Shown piece by piece: positions 1 through 9,127 of a DNA stretch of 29,193 nt. This stretch comes from Lewinellaceae bacterium (GTDB taxonomy: Bacteria; Bacteroidota; Bacteroidia; Chitinophagales; Saprospiraceae). The DNA is taken from positions 1 through 29,193 of the forward strand of contig JADJWX010000003.1 in NCBI GenBank assembly GCA_016716135.1, read 5' to 3'. Position numbers and translations under genes: made by a program. The notes under the pieces were generated by a model, which worked only from the letters and a program-made list of their open reading frames with translations, was not told the DNA's origin and made no database searches. Position 1 is the first letter of the stretch. The number at the start of each line of letters is the position of its first letter.

Positions 1-1302
1 TTTTTAATACGCGACGTTTTACACACTTTAGTTGATATGTCGGCAAATAATGGCAACGGAGAAACAGTCTTTAAAAACCAGGTATTGGTATCAGACACAA
101 TACACTACGACGGCCTTCACGTAGTCAAACACGCGAATGGACGCGACTGGTGGGTGGTGGCCGCCAAACAAAACAGCAATAAGTATTACCTGCTTCTACT
201 TGATCTTCAGGGTATCCAGGTTACTGAACAATTCGTTGGTCTACCAACTGTAAGTAGCGACCGGGGAGAAATCGCATTTTCTCCTGACGGCACAAAAATG
301 GCACGTTATAATGCGGTGGATGATCTGCGCATTTTCGATTTTGATCGCTGTACAGGCACTTTATTCAACCCCATCCATATCGAAGTTCCTGATGATCTTA
401 TTGGGCCGTTGTATGCTGGCCTTGCCTGGTCAGCCGATAGCCGGTACCTGTACATTACCGACACCCGTTCGCTTTTCCAGTTCGATGTGCAAAGTTCTGA
501 TATTGCATCAAGCCGGATACTGATCGCGGAAGCAGAACCGCCCGTGTGTCCGCTCAGCGGTACCATCGACTACATGGAACTTAGCCCCGACAGGGATGCT
601 ACAGACGCCCGTTCGTTAAAATTGCATGCACCGCATGAGACATCCCGAACGGGCCGGTACGGCCTGTGAAATGGAACAGAACTACTACCAGTTCGACTAC
701 CCATACCGAGGCCTCCCCCACTTCCCCAACTTCCGCCTCGGCCCCATAGACAACTCCCCCTGCGACACCCTCGGCATCGACAACCACCCCCTCGCCAACT
801 GGCGCTACGACCGCACGCCCGGCCTCGGCGTGGATTTCACCTCCGTATCCTGGTATTGCGAACCCACCGACTGGTGGTGGGACTTCAGCGACCCGGCCTC
901 GGCTCCGCAACACCAGCACTGAAAACACCCCACACCTATCCGCTGCCCGGCCCCTACGAGTGTGCCTCACCATCAAGCACCAATACGGCGGCGATACGAG
1001 TACAAAACCGTGTGGGTGACGCAGACAACAAGCCTGCCCCCGTCCCCCGATATAGAAGGCGGGGATATGACGCTTTGGCCGAATCCTACGACGGGGATGA
1101 TTTACTGGAAAGGCATTCCGGAAAACCAGGCGGTAACGGTGCAGGTATTTGACGCACTGGGGCGCTTGCGACTGGATCAACAAGTTGCGGGAACCAGGTC
1201 AATCTGGGAGCCCTGGAAAATGGCGTGTATTTCATCCTATTGTTGGATGGAAATGGCCGGCAATGGGCTTCTAAACCGGTGGTTTTAGCCAATCGGAATT
1301 GA
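1..1302 (+). CDS. Secreted propeller-like protein with PKD domain and T9SS tail, 5' partial
   Basis: The reading frame is open from base 1, so the true start lies upstream. The first ~200 visible residues look like a beta-propeller: 'IAFSPDGTKMARYN' and 'LAWSADSRYLYITD' are WD40/TolB-like blade strands, preceded by 'LVDMSANNGNGE'. A frame change near 600-660 leads into 'FRLGPIDNSPCDTLGIDNHP', then a PKD domain ('WWWDFSD', then in another frame 'YEVCLTIKHQYGGDTS', about 860-1020). The last ~75 residues are a T9SS type A sorting domain ('MTLWPNPTTG', 'VQVFDALGR') ending '...KPVVLANRN' with TGA at 1300-1302. I infer export by T9SS to the cell surface or medium. Propellers of this sort usually mediate binding; no catalytic motif is visible. 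At least three frame changes occur. The sorting domain is clear; the propeller call is weaker. Confidence 0.8.
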
Positions 1303-1353
1303 AAGGACTCGTGCCGGTTCAACCATGAATAGTGCGAGACAGTCAATGCCTTA

Positions 1354-2531
1354 TCAATATCCGGTGGTTTTTCGGCATACTATAAGCCTTAAATGCCCAC
1401 AGGCGTCGGTCACACCGAAAACAAAGCGCCCCCCCATCCCGAATGCCCAAATTTTTCCGCATCGCCGCCACCGAATCCGGGAAATTCCGGGTCGCCGGAT
1501 TGGCCTGACCTCCGGAAGGAACTTCGCGAAGGCTTTACGGTCATGTTCAGTACGGCCACTACCGAAAACACCAGGCCCGGTACATACGGGACAAGTGTTT
1601 CACTGGTGTACAAGTGCGTATTCGGGTGTAGTTTTTAAACCAAACCGCATAGCAAAACTTTTAAACGCTCCGGCTTTGAGCACCGACGCGTCGGGCTCAT
1701 AAGCCGGACTTCTTGCGGCGCGGAAAGGGCAGCGCTGCCGCCTGCTCCTCCGCGCGGGTAAACCGGAAGCCGGGCGGAACATTCCCCAAACAAACCACTT
1801 CAATCAGAATGTCATCGATGGGCGGCGCACATTTTCAACAAATACGGCACCTCCTTGCACTCCGCCATCCGGAACCACCCGAACGTCCGGCTGACCAGAC
1901 TGAGTTGCTGCGTGGCCTGCGCGTCAGGTCGAGCATGGGCGACGTCTTTAACAAAACCGGTCGCTTTTTCGAGTAAGTTCCGTTCTGAGTTCCAGGACAT
2001 TAGGCACACAATCTGCCGGTAGAAACACCCTGCCTTTTTGCGCATGGCGACGCCCCGGGTCGAGATAGATGAGATCGAAATGTACGGAGGGCTGTTTTAA
2101 AAAAATTTCAGCATTGGCCGAAATGGCGTTGATATTCCGGGCGCCCAATACGTCAAAAAGTTTTATTGCCGGGCGTTTCCAACCAGTTGGGGTTGTTGTT
2201 CGACATAAACCACCTGGTTAAAGTGACAGGGAAAAAACCAAGCAATCCACGCCCGCGCCGCCCGTAAGATCGGCCATGGCTTTCCGGAAAACAACCCGGC
2301 TTTGAAGCGGGCCGTTTCTTCAGACGATGCCTGCTCCACCGAGCGCACCGGCGGTATGATCAGATCAAGCGAAACCAGGAAGGATTTTCTCCCGGACTTT
2401 CCGAGATACCTCGATCTGTGCAACCGCCACCGGCTTGCACACCGGGGTACCGGTTGGCCGAAAGTAAAAGCCGGTGCAGGTCGGCTTCGCAGGTAATCTT
2501 GAATAAATTGCCGGTCGGCTGGTGTGAGCAT
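1354..2531 (-). CDS. Class I SAM-dependent methyltransferase with THUMP-like domain
   Basis: The composite is about 392 aa, normal for this Bacteroidota family. It begins 'MLTPADRQFIQDYL' (ATG at 2531) and runs 'SVEQASSEETARFKAGLFSG' into SAM motif I, 'MADLTGGAGVD' (about 2250-2280), then 'VVYVEQQPQLV' (acidic residue after strand 2) and 'HFDLIYLDPGRR' (about 2060-2090, the DPARR-type motif). The C-terminal THUMP-like part reads 'YEPDASVLKAGAFKS', 'RFGLK', 'ATRNFPDSVAAMRKNLGIRD' and ends 'LIVCRKTTGY' with the stop at 1354-1356. At least five frame changes lie between these blocks. The family is annotated as a probable RNA or protein methyltransferase; the substrate is not established, and I cannot name one from sequence. 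The gene is convergent with the secreted gene on its left (51 bp gap) and divergent from the cyclase on its right. Confidence 0.85.
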
Positions 2532-2558
2532 GCTGTAAATGTCTAAAAAGTTTGGCTT

Positions 2559-2566
2559 TATCTTTG
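2559..2566 (+). promoter_or_regulatory. Probable Bacteroidota -7 box upstream of the cyclase gene
   Basis: TATCTTTG matches the TAnnTTTG -7 consensus of Bacteroidota sigma-70 promoters and lies 34 bp before the ATG at 2601. No convincing -33 TTG element is visible at the usual spacing, so only half of the promoter is supported. Confidence 0.45.
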
Positions 2567-2600
2567 CCTAACCTCTTGTAAAGGACCATTTTGGTTTAAA

Positions 2601-4184
2601 ATGAAAGCAATACTACACGTTTTTTGCTACCCTGGCCTTACTCTTGCCTTTGATTGGATGGACGCAAAGTGCGGGAATTCAGGATCTTGAAACAAAATTA
2701 CGCTCTGTTGCGGGCGTAGAACATCGGAACTTTTGTCGCACTTTCCGAAGCATACCTCGCTACACGGGCGATCACGACAAAGCACTCAAGCATACCGAAG
2801 ACGGCACTGACCTGGCACAACGCGTGCGACGCAATAACTACCTCGCCATCACACTTAACCAGGAGGAAAAATCTTAGCCGTTACCGGCAAACGCGGCTTG
2901 TTTGGCAAAGACCGGGCTGCAGCCAAATTCCGGAAAGCAACCAGGTACTCAAAAAAATGAACCGCCCCAACAAGCAGTTGTTCCTCGACAATCTGGAATC
3001 CCTGCGGGCTTTGGCGAGAAAATACAACCGCAAGGATGAACTGGCCGAAATTGAAATGAAATCGATCGCGCCAAAAAACCTGATCAAGCCCTGCCCAATA
3101 ATGAAGCATCGCGCTGGAAAAACCACTCACCCGGCAGGAACTTCGGGAAGAATTGTCCGTCATTACCGACCAATTGCTGGATCAACAAAAATCGCAGGAA
3201 AACTCCACCCTCCAGCGCCTGAACTATGAAAAAAGAACAGCAACAACTCCAGGCCGAGTTGAAACAGCAGGAAGCGTTCATCGATCAAATGACTGAAAAT
3301 CAGATGAGCTGGCTTCTGCTCATGCAGCACCGGACCAAACTCGATTCGCTGGAATACCGAAGCAACCTGGACGCGCTCAACGTAACCAATGCCGAACTGG
3401 CCCTGCGCGAGTCGGAAAGCAAGCGGAATTTCTACCTGGCAGCCATGGTCGCTATGATCATGCTCGCGGGTGGCGCAGCATTCAGCTACTACCGGGCGCG
3501 CCAAAACGCGCATATTTTGCGTGAAAAAAACAAGATCATCCGCTCGGAACAAAAACGCTCGGAAGAACTCCTGCTCAATATTTTGCCCGCCCTCGTCGCT
3601 GAAGAATTAAAGAAAAACGGCAGTACCAGCGCCCGCTATTTTGACGATGTGGGGGTGCTTTTCGCCGATTTCGTCGGCTTCAGTAAAATAGCGGAAATCC
3701 TTTCTCCACAGGAATTAGTGAACGAACTGGACACTTGCTTCCGTGCCTTCGACGACATTATTGCCAAACACAAGCTGGAAAAGATCAAAACTATCGGCGA
3801 TGCCTACATGGCGGCCGGGGGGCTTGCTCAACGGCGGTGGCAGCCAACTGCGCGACATGGTAAATGCTGCCCAGGAAATGCAGGCCTGGCTGGCCCAATG
3901 GAATCAGGAACGCAGCAACCGGAACCTCCCGGTTTTGAAGCCCGCATCGGTATCCATTCCGGACCAGTGGTTGCCGGCGTGGTGGGCTCCAAAATTCGCC
4001 TTCGATATCTGGGGCGATACCGTGAATATCGCCGCCCGGATCGGAGTCGGCAGGCGAAGGCGGCAAATCAATATCTCCGGCGAGGTGCACAACGTCATCA
4101 AACAATACTTCCCTGCCAGTACCGCGGTAAAATACCCGCTAAAAACAAAGGGCGAAATTGACATGTATTTTGTCCGAAAACTAA
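2601..4184 (+). CDS. Membrane class III adenylate cyclase with N-terminal TPR-like region
   Basis: The gene starts at ATG 2601 with a signal-like segment (MKAILHVF, then after a frame change 'LLLPLIGWTQSAG'). A helical, TPR-like region follows ('YLATGDHDKALKHTED'-type repeats, 2740-2880), then a Gln/Lys-rich coiled coil (about 3130-3420), a membrane segment 'FYLAAMVAMIMLAGGAAFSY' (about residues 277-297), the linker 'SEELLLNILP', and a class III cyclase domain (about 347-523). The domain has both metal aspartates ('VLFADFVGFSK', 'KIKTIGDAYMA'), 'RIGIHSGPVVAGVVG' and 'FDIWGDTVNIAAR'. The Lys in 'EKIKTIGD' and Asp in 'FDIWGD' are the adenine-specifying pair, so cAMP is the expected product. The raw frame runs to a stop at 4225; with one base restored, TAA at 4182-4184 ends it at '..DMYFVRK', which fits the family better. 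The next gene follows at once. Confidence 0.87.
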
Positions 4185-5701
4185 GTATCCGGCACCAATA
4201 TTCTGGACCGCTATACTTGCGGTAACGGCGGTTAAACTGTGCACCCACCTGTACGTAAACACCATTTACGGCTTCCATCGCGATGAACTGCTTTACCTGG
4301 CGCTGGGCCAACACCCTGCCTGGGGATACTGGTCCAACCCGCCGCTTATCGGCTGGCTGGGCTGGGTCGCACAGGAGATATTTGGCGGCTCGCTTTTTGC
4401 CGTGCGGTTGTTGCCCACGCTGGGCGGCTGCGGAATTGTTGTGCTGACCGGCTTACTGGCCCGCGAACTGGGCGGCGGCCGTTATGCGCAATTACTTGCG
4501 GCAATTACAGCTGCTGTTTCCCCGGCTTTTTTACGGACCAGCATGCTGTTTCAACCCGTTGTCTTTGATATTTTGGGTTGGGCCTTACTTTGCTACCTGT
4601 TCCTGCGCTACCTCAACTCCAACCGGAATCATTACCTGCTTTTTTTTGGCATAGCCCTCGGCATTTTTTTTCTGAATAAATACCTGGTCCTGCTGTTCAT
4701 AGCGGCCCTGGCGCCCGCCCTGGCACTTACTCCTGCACGCAATCTCCTGACGCGCCGCATTACCTTTTTTGCCGCAGGCCTTGCTTTGCTGGTTATGGCG
4801 CCCAACCTGATCTGGCAAGTGGCCAACGGATTTCCGGTAATCAACCACATGCAGGCCTTACAAACAAACCAGTTGGTCAACGTGCAGCCTGCCGATTTTT
4901 TATCGGATCAGCTGGTCATGCACTTTACCGGCCTGCTCGTGTGGGTGCCCGCGTTTTGGTTCCTTTGAAAAAGCAGGAATTTGCACCATCGGATTTTTTA
5001 TATCTCGCAGCAGGGGTCATTTTGCTTTGCTGTTGTTGAAAGGAAAACATTATTACAGCCTGGGCATTTACCCGGCACTCATGGCCGCCGGAGGTGTATT
5101 TTGGGAAAAACTGTGACCAAAACGCCAGCCCGGGTTGTGCTGCCGGTTGTCATGATCGGCTTGCTCCTGCCCATGGCGCCATTGGCTATACCTTTGTTTG
5201 ACCGCCCAAAATGGCTGAATATTGCCAGTGGGCCCGGGAGGCGCTGCATTTTGATGTCGTCACCCGCTGGGAAGGCGGGCGGCACCACAACATGCCACAA
5301 GATTTTGCCGATATGCTGGGATGGCCGGAAATCGGGCAGGCAGCAGTCCGCGCTTACCGGCAAGTGCCAACCGGAACCCCCGTCCTGATTTATGGCGAAA
5401 ACTATGGCCAGGCCGGCGCAGTGGATTATTTCGGTCGCCAGGCTGACCTGCCTCCGGCAGTGAGTTTTGCCGACTCCTACCGGCTTTGGATGCCATCGAA
5501 CACCAATGCGAAACCCTCATTTACATCAACGATGAACTCGGTGAGGATGTGCAGGCAATCTTCTCCGACATCCGGGAAATAGGCAGCGTTCGCGACAGTT
5601 TTGCACGTGAATTTGGCACCACCGTTTACCTGTGCCGAAAGCCGCGCCGGAGTTTTGCCGGTTTTTGGGCCGAACGGGTGCAGGAAATACGCGGGCAGTA
5701 A
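4163..5701 (+). CDS. Glycosyltransferase family 39 (PMT/ArnT-like) membrane protein
   Basis: This polytopic membrane enzyme is expected to transfer a sugar from a polyprenyl-phosphate donor at the periplasmic face. The first recognisable block is 'IFWTAILAVTAVK', then 'YGFHRDELLYLALG' with the Asp-Glu pair of the first external loop that is catalytic in PMT/ArnT enzymes, and 'AWGYWSNPPLIGWLGW'. Several hydrophobic helices follow ('LLFFGIALGIFFLNK', 'LVLLFIAALAPALAL', 'LLVWVPAFWFL'), then a soluble C-terminal part ('PVLIYGENYGQAGAVDYFG', 'SFAREFGTTVYLC') ending '..ERVQEIRGQ'. About 512 aa is typical. Frame changes lie near 4968, 5115, 5210 and 5490. The start is unresolved: no start codon lies in the coding frame between the upstream in-frame stop (4159-4161) and 'IFWT', so 4163 is nominal and overlaps the cyclase end. 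Acceptor and sugar are unknown. Confidence 0.83.
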
Positions 5702-5773
5702 TTGCACCCGGTTTAACTTCTGTGTATTTTTTTCGTCTTAGTGCGCGTTGTTTTTTAGTAAAATTCCTTGCAC

Positions 5774-5789
5774 CATTTTTCGAAAAATG
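5774..5789. promoter_or_regulatory. Perfect 16-bp palindrome just upstream of the serine hydrolase gene
   Basis: CATTTTTCGAAAAATG is an exact palindrome ending 10 bp before the ATG at 5800, inside the 98-bp gap after the glycosyltransferase stop. It could be an operator for a dimeric regulator. With its T-rich half it could also contribute to ending the upstream transcript, but the stem is AT-rich and weak as a terminator. Confidence 0.35.
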
Positions 5790-5799
5790 TAATCACACT

Positions 5800-7116
5800 A
5801 TGCACTGCACACTACGCCTGCTTTCTTTTTTGTTGCTCCTTGTTCCCCGAACCATATGCCCCAACCCAACTTTTATTTCCGCCAACCACCGGAACGGCCT
5901 GAAACCACCGACCCAACCAGCCTCGGCTTTTGCCCGAACGGATCGATAGCCTGTACCAGTTTCTTGATGACCATCATACCGAAAATCGTTTATCCTGCTT
6001 CAGGACGGCAAAATTGTGCTGGAGCGTTATTTGGAACGTTCACGCAGGATTCGTTTTGGTGTTGGGCATCCGCCGGCAAGTCCTTGCGTTTTTTGGTCGG
6101 GCAGGCCCAGGAGGCCGGCCTGCTTCATCTCGACGACCCAACCAACGATTACCTGGGGCCGGATGGACCAGTGCCACGCCAGCCCAGGAGGCTCAAATTA
6201 CCATACGCCACCAGTTGAGCATGACCACCGGGCTGGATGACACCGGGCTCAACGACAACTGCCTGTTGCCCGGATGCCTCCTTACCTGGCTGACCCTGGT
6301 ACCCGCTGGGCGTATTACAACGCGCCGTACCGGTTGCTGCACGACGTCCTGGAAGCGGCCGGCGGCCAATCGATCAGCAATTTACCAATACGCGGCTATT
6401 CAACGCAGTCGGCATGAAAGGGCTCTGGATTGACCACGTCATGTACGGCAAGGCCCGCGATATGGCCCGTTTCGGCTTGCTTACCCTGGCAAAAGGTATT
6501 TGGGATGGCGACACGTTGCTGCACGACCAGCAATATCAATTCGACATGGTGCATTCCTCCCAAAATCTGAACAAAAGTTACGGCTACCTGTGGTGGCTCA
6601 ACGGCCAGGAAAATTTCATGCTGCCCGGGTTGCAAATTGTTTTCCCGGAAAAAGTCATTCCAAATGCCCCGACGATATGTTTGCAGCACTTGGCAAAGAC
6701 GACCAAAAAATTCACGTCGTCCTTCAAAGGCTGGGTTGTGGTACGCCAAGGAGAGGCTGGTTTTTCCCGGCCCGGGTGGCGGCGCTGTGCCGATCGTTTT
6801 TGACAACGCCATGTGGGATTATCTCAACAAACTCACGTGTAGCCCAACCAAGATAAACGCCCCCGACACAGCCGGGATATCCGTCGGATTTGGCCCAACC
6901 CCACTGTTGACGGAATGGACGATTAGCGCGCCGGCGCAAATTGAGCAAGGTTGAATTATGCACCTGGATGGAAGACTGATAAATGTATTTCAGGGTCAAC
7001 ATTCGAACACGCTGCAAGTCAACACTACCGGGCTTTCGGCAGGCAGGTACCTGGTCCGGATATTTTCCGGAGGAAAAGCCGTTGTGCAAAATGCGGTTTT
7101 GCTTGGTCAGTATTGA
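5800..7116 (+). CDS. Secreted beta-lactamase-fold serine hydrolase with T9SS tail
   Basis: ATG 5800 opens a signal peptide (MHCTLRLLSFLLLLVP). The composite (~438 aa) then reads 'LPERIDSLYQFLDDHHTEN', 'LLQDGKIVLERYLE', and 'FWCWASAGKSL', whose S-A-G-K is the SxxK nucleophile motif of class C/serine beta-lactamase-like enzymes (about residue 90). 'TIRHQLSMTTGLDD' and 'WAYYNAPYRLLHDVLEAAGG' follow; Tyr-Tyr-Asn fits the YxN motif. 'YGKARDMARFGLLTLAKG' and 'SYGYLWWLNGQ' are typical of the family. The C-terminus is a T9SS type A domain ('GELYAPDGRLINVFQ', 'GLSAGRYLVRIFSGGK') ending '..NAVLLGQY' at 7116. A clear HxG third motif was not seen. Most such proteins are esterases, peptidases or amidases rather than antibiotic-resistance enzymes; the substrate is unknown. 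It has at least six frame changes. Its last 10 bp overlap the end of the opposite small gene. Confidence 0.85.
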
Positions 7117-7442
7117 ACAGCGGAAGCCTTCGGTTGCAATTGCCGCCCCCGGTACTGGTACCAAACCACCCCGTCGTTTCCCCGCAGTTCGCCCTGAACG
7201 TAACGCACCAGGATGGCCAGGGTTGTCGTGGTGGGATTGATGGTTTCAGTTCTTTTTGAAGGATGGCGCTGACGTAGTTGCTCAGCGTTTTGTGAAGGCT
7301 CAACAGTTGGCCGGTTGTTTCTTCGATGAACCAGGCTGAGCGCCTGGGCTTTGCCGTGTGGCAGGGAGAGAGGGGTTCATAAAGGCTTTGGTGTGCACAG
7401 CATTGAGCAGGGTTTGGAAAATGGGAATTCCGTGGATTGCAT
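7107..7442 (-). CDS. Possible small protein of unknown function
   Basis: I do not recognise this gene. Reading the minus strand from ATG 7442 through three frames gives a protein-like composite of about 112 aa: 'HGIPIFQTLLNAVHTKAF', 'RRSAWFIEETTGQLLSLHKT', 'LSNYVSAILQKELK', 'TLAILVRYVQGELRG', 'GVVWYQYRGRQLQP', ending '..KASAVQY' at 7107. No single frame is long, but neighbouring genes are fragmented in the same way and these blocks join without gaps. The stop overlaps the 3' end of the serine hydrolase gene tail-to-tail. No signal peptide or catalytic motif is visible. The 246 bp on its upstream side (7443-7688), up to the divergent tail-fibre-like gene, hold nothing I can name. The alternative is a non-coding stretch. 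Confidence 0.45.
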
Positions 7443-7688
7443 GGATGTTTTGGTTTTAGGTAAACAGTGTTTTCGGCGGGGTTGCTGTTCGGGGGATTAG
7501 TCGCCTTTCAAAAAATATTTCCCAACCATTTCCAAGGTATTTCCAAAAGAAAAAAAGACGACCGACCTGAAAATTTGTGGTGTTATCCGGCGCTGCAACC
7601 TGGTTTTTTAAACATTCGCTTTGCGGTTGCCAGGAATGTTTTTCAAATACCCCACGGAGGTGGGTTATTAACCTCTAAATTTCAACCA

Positions 7689-9096
7689 ATGAAACAAGCT
7701 ACTTCCCCAATCCTCCTCCTGATCGCACTGTGCGTGGTATGCGCATTTCACAAAAGCAAACTCGCACAAGTCAGCGGTACCAAACCCGAACTGATCCTGT
7801 ACAAACACAACAGCGGCCCCAGGCGGCGCCGAGCCGGTGGTGCAGGGCGATTTGCTGGGCGAAATCAAGTTCAACGCCCTCACGGAAACCAACAATGTGC
7901 CGACAGCCGTTTCCATCTGCGCCTACGCTACCGGCCCCGTCAGCCCAGGAGTGCTGCCGGCCAACCTGATCTTTCGCACCGGCGCAGCCACCGTTCGATC
8001 GCATGGTGATCACCGACAACGGCCTGGTAGGTATCGGTACGCTCACACCGGCCTTCAACCTGCACACGGTAGGCAATACCCACACAACCGGCGATTTTTG
8101 GCCGCATCCACTTCGACGACAATGTGTTCACCAATGATGCGCCAAACACCTGCATCGACGAGGCCTACTTCGAACGGAAAAACCGCTCGGTACTTACCGG
8201 CGGGCTGGCACTCCGCCCAGCCTCAACGCGCAAGGCGGTCTGCTCTCGCTGCACCCGGCGGCTCCAGCCTGGACCACCAAGCTGTTTTTCGGCGACGACG
8301 GCATTTGGAACCGCCGTAAAGCCGGAAATGCTGCCGACTGGCTCGGCGCCGACTGGTCAAAACTGCTCACCAGCGAAGACATCAACGGCACGCCCAACCG
8401 TATCGCCAAATTCACGGCGCCCAGCGCGCTCGGCGACAGCCAGCTCTGGGACGACGGCACCAACGTCGGGATCGCCACGACCACCCCGACAGCCAAACTC
8501 GATGTGAACGGCAACACCCGCCTGGGTGGTGATGCCACGGTCAGCAGCGACCTGCAGGTGAACGGCAACGGCACCCTGAACGGTACCCTGACAGCCGGAA
8601 GCAATGCATCCATCGGCGGCAATCTCGGTGTCAACGGCAACACTACCGTAGGGAACACCCTGGTAGTGGCCAACAATGCCAACGTGGGCGGCGACCTGGC
8701 CGTGAACGCATCGGCACACATTGGCGCAGACGCCCGCGTAGACGGCCGCATAATCGTCGGCAACCCGCCCACCACCGGGCGGCCATGATGTACGTGAACG
8801 GCAACCGATCGCCACTGAAGTAAAAGTGGCCCTGCAGACTTTCCAACTGGCCCGACTATGTGTTCGAACCGGATTACACCACACCCGACCTCGCCGAGTG
8901 GGCAGATTTTATCGCAAAAACAAACACTTGCCCGGCGTGCCTTCCGCAGCCGAAGGTTTCTAAAAACGGCGGTATCGAACTCGGCGAAATGAACCGCGTG
9001 CTCCTGCAAAAAGTAGAGGAATTGACCCTCCTGCTGATTGCGCAGCAAAAAGAGATCGACGCCTTGAAAGTCGCGCGCCAAACCCCTCAGCACTAA
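7689..9096 (+). CDS. Tail-fibre-like surface protein with beta-solenoid repeats
   Basis: ATG 7689 starts a signal peptide (MKQATSPILLLIALCVVCAF). The composite is about 468 aa. The N-terminal half has 'AEPVVQGDLLGEIKFNAL', 'MVITDNGLVGIGTLTPAFNL' (the 'xVGIGTxTP' motif common in Bacteroidota tail-fibre-like proteins) and 'LFFGDDGIWNRRKAGNAADW'. Then 'SQLWDDGTNVGIATTTPTAK' leads into about 85 residues of short Gly/Asn repeats ('LQVNGNGTLNGTL', 'NASIGGNLGVNGNTTVGN', 'NANVGGDLAVNASAHIGA'), which should fold as a left-handed beta-roll like trimeric adhesin heads. The C-terminus has 'YVFEPDYTTPDLAEWADFI', 'HLPGVPSAAEVSKNGG', 'IELGEMNRVLLQKVEELTLL', ending in a coiled coil. That module is usually C-terminal and may drive trimerisation. 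No T9SS tail is seen. The peptidase gene follows after 31 bp, so they are probably cotranscribed. Adhesion is inferred. Confidence 0.82.
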
Positions 9097-9127
9097 CCAA
9101 CTGTTCACCGCAAAAAATACTCAAGCC

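Noticed and set aside
8500..8780. Short near-repeats suggesting a CRISPR-like or satellite array
   Set aside because: They are coding repeats of a beta-roll (Asn-Gly-Asn and Gly-Gly-Asn/Asp units) with unequal spacing; there are no constant repeats with unique spacers.
8194..9108. A 304-codon minus-strand frame over the tail-fibre-like gene
   Set aside because: It is antisense to the Asn/Gly repeat region and the 'HLPGVPSA' end, and is low-complexity Val/Ser/Arg-rich with no recognisable domain.
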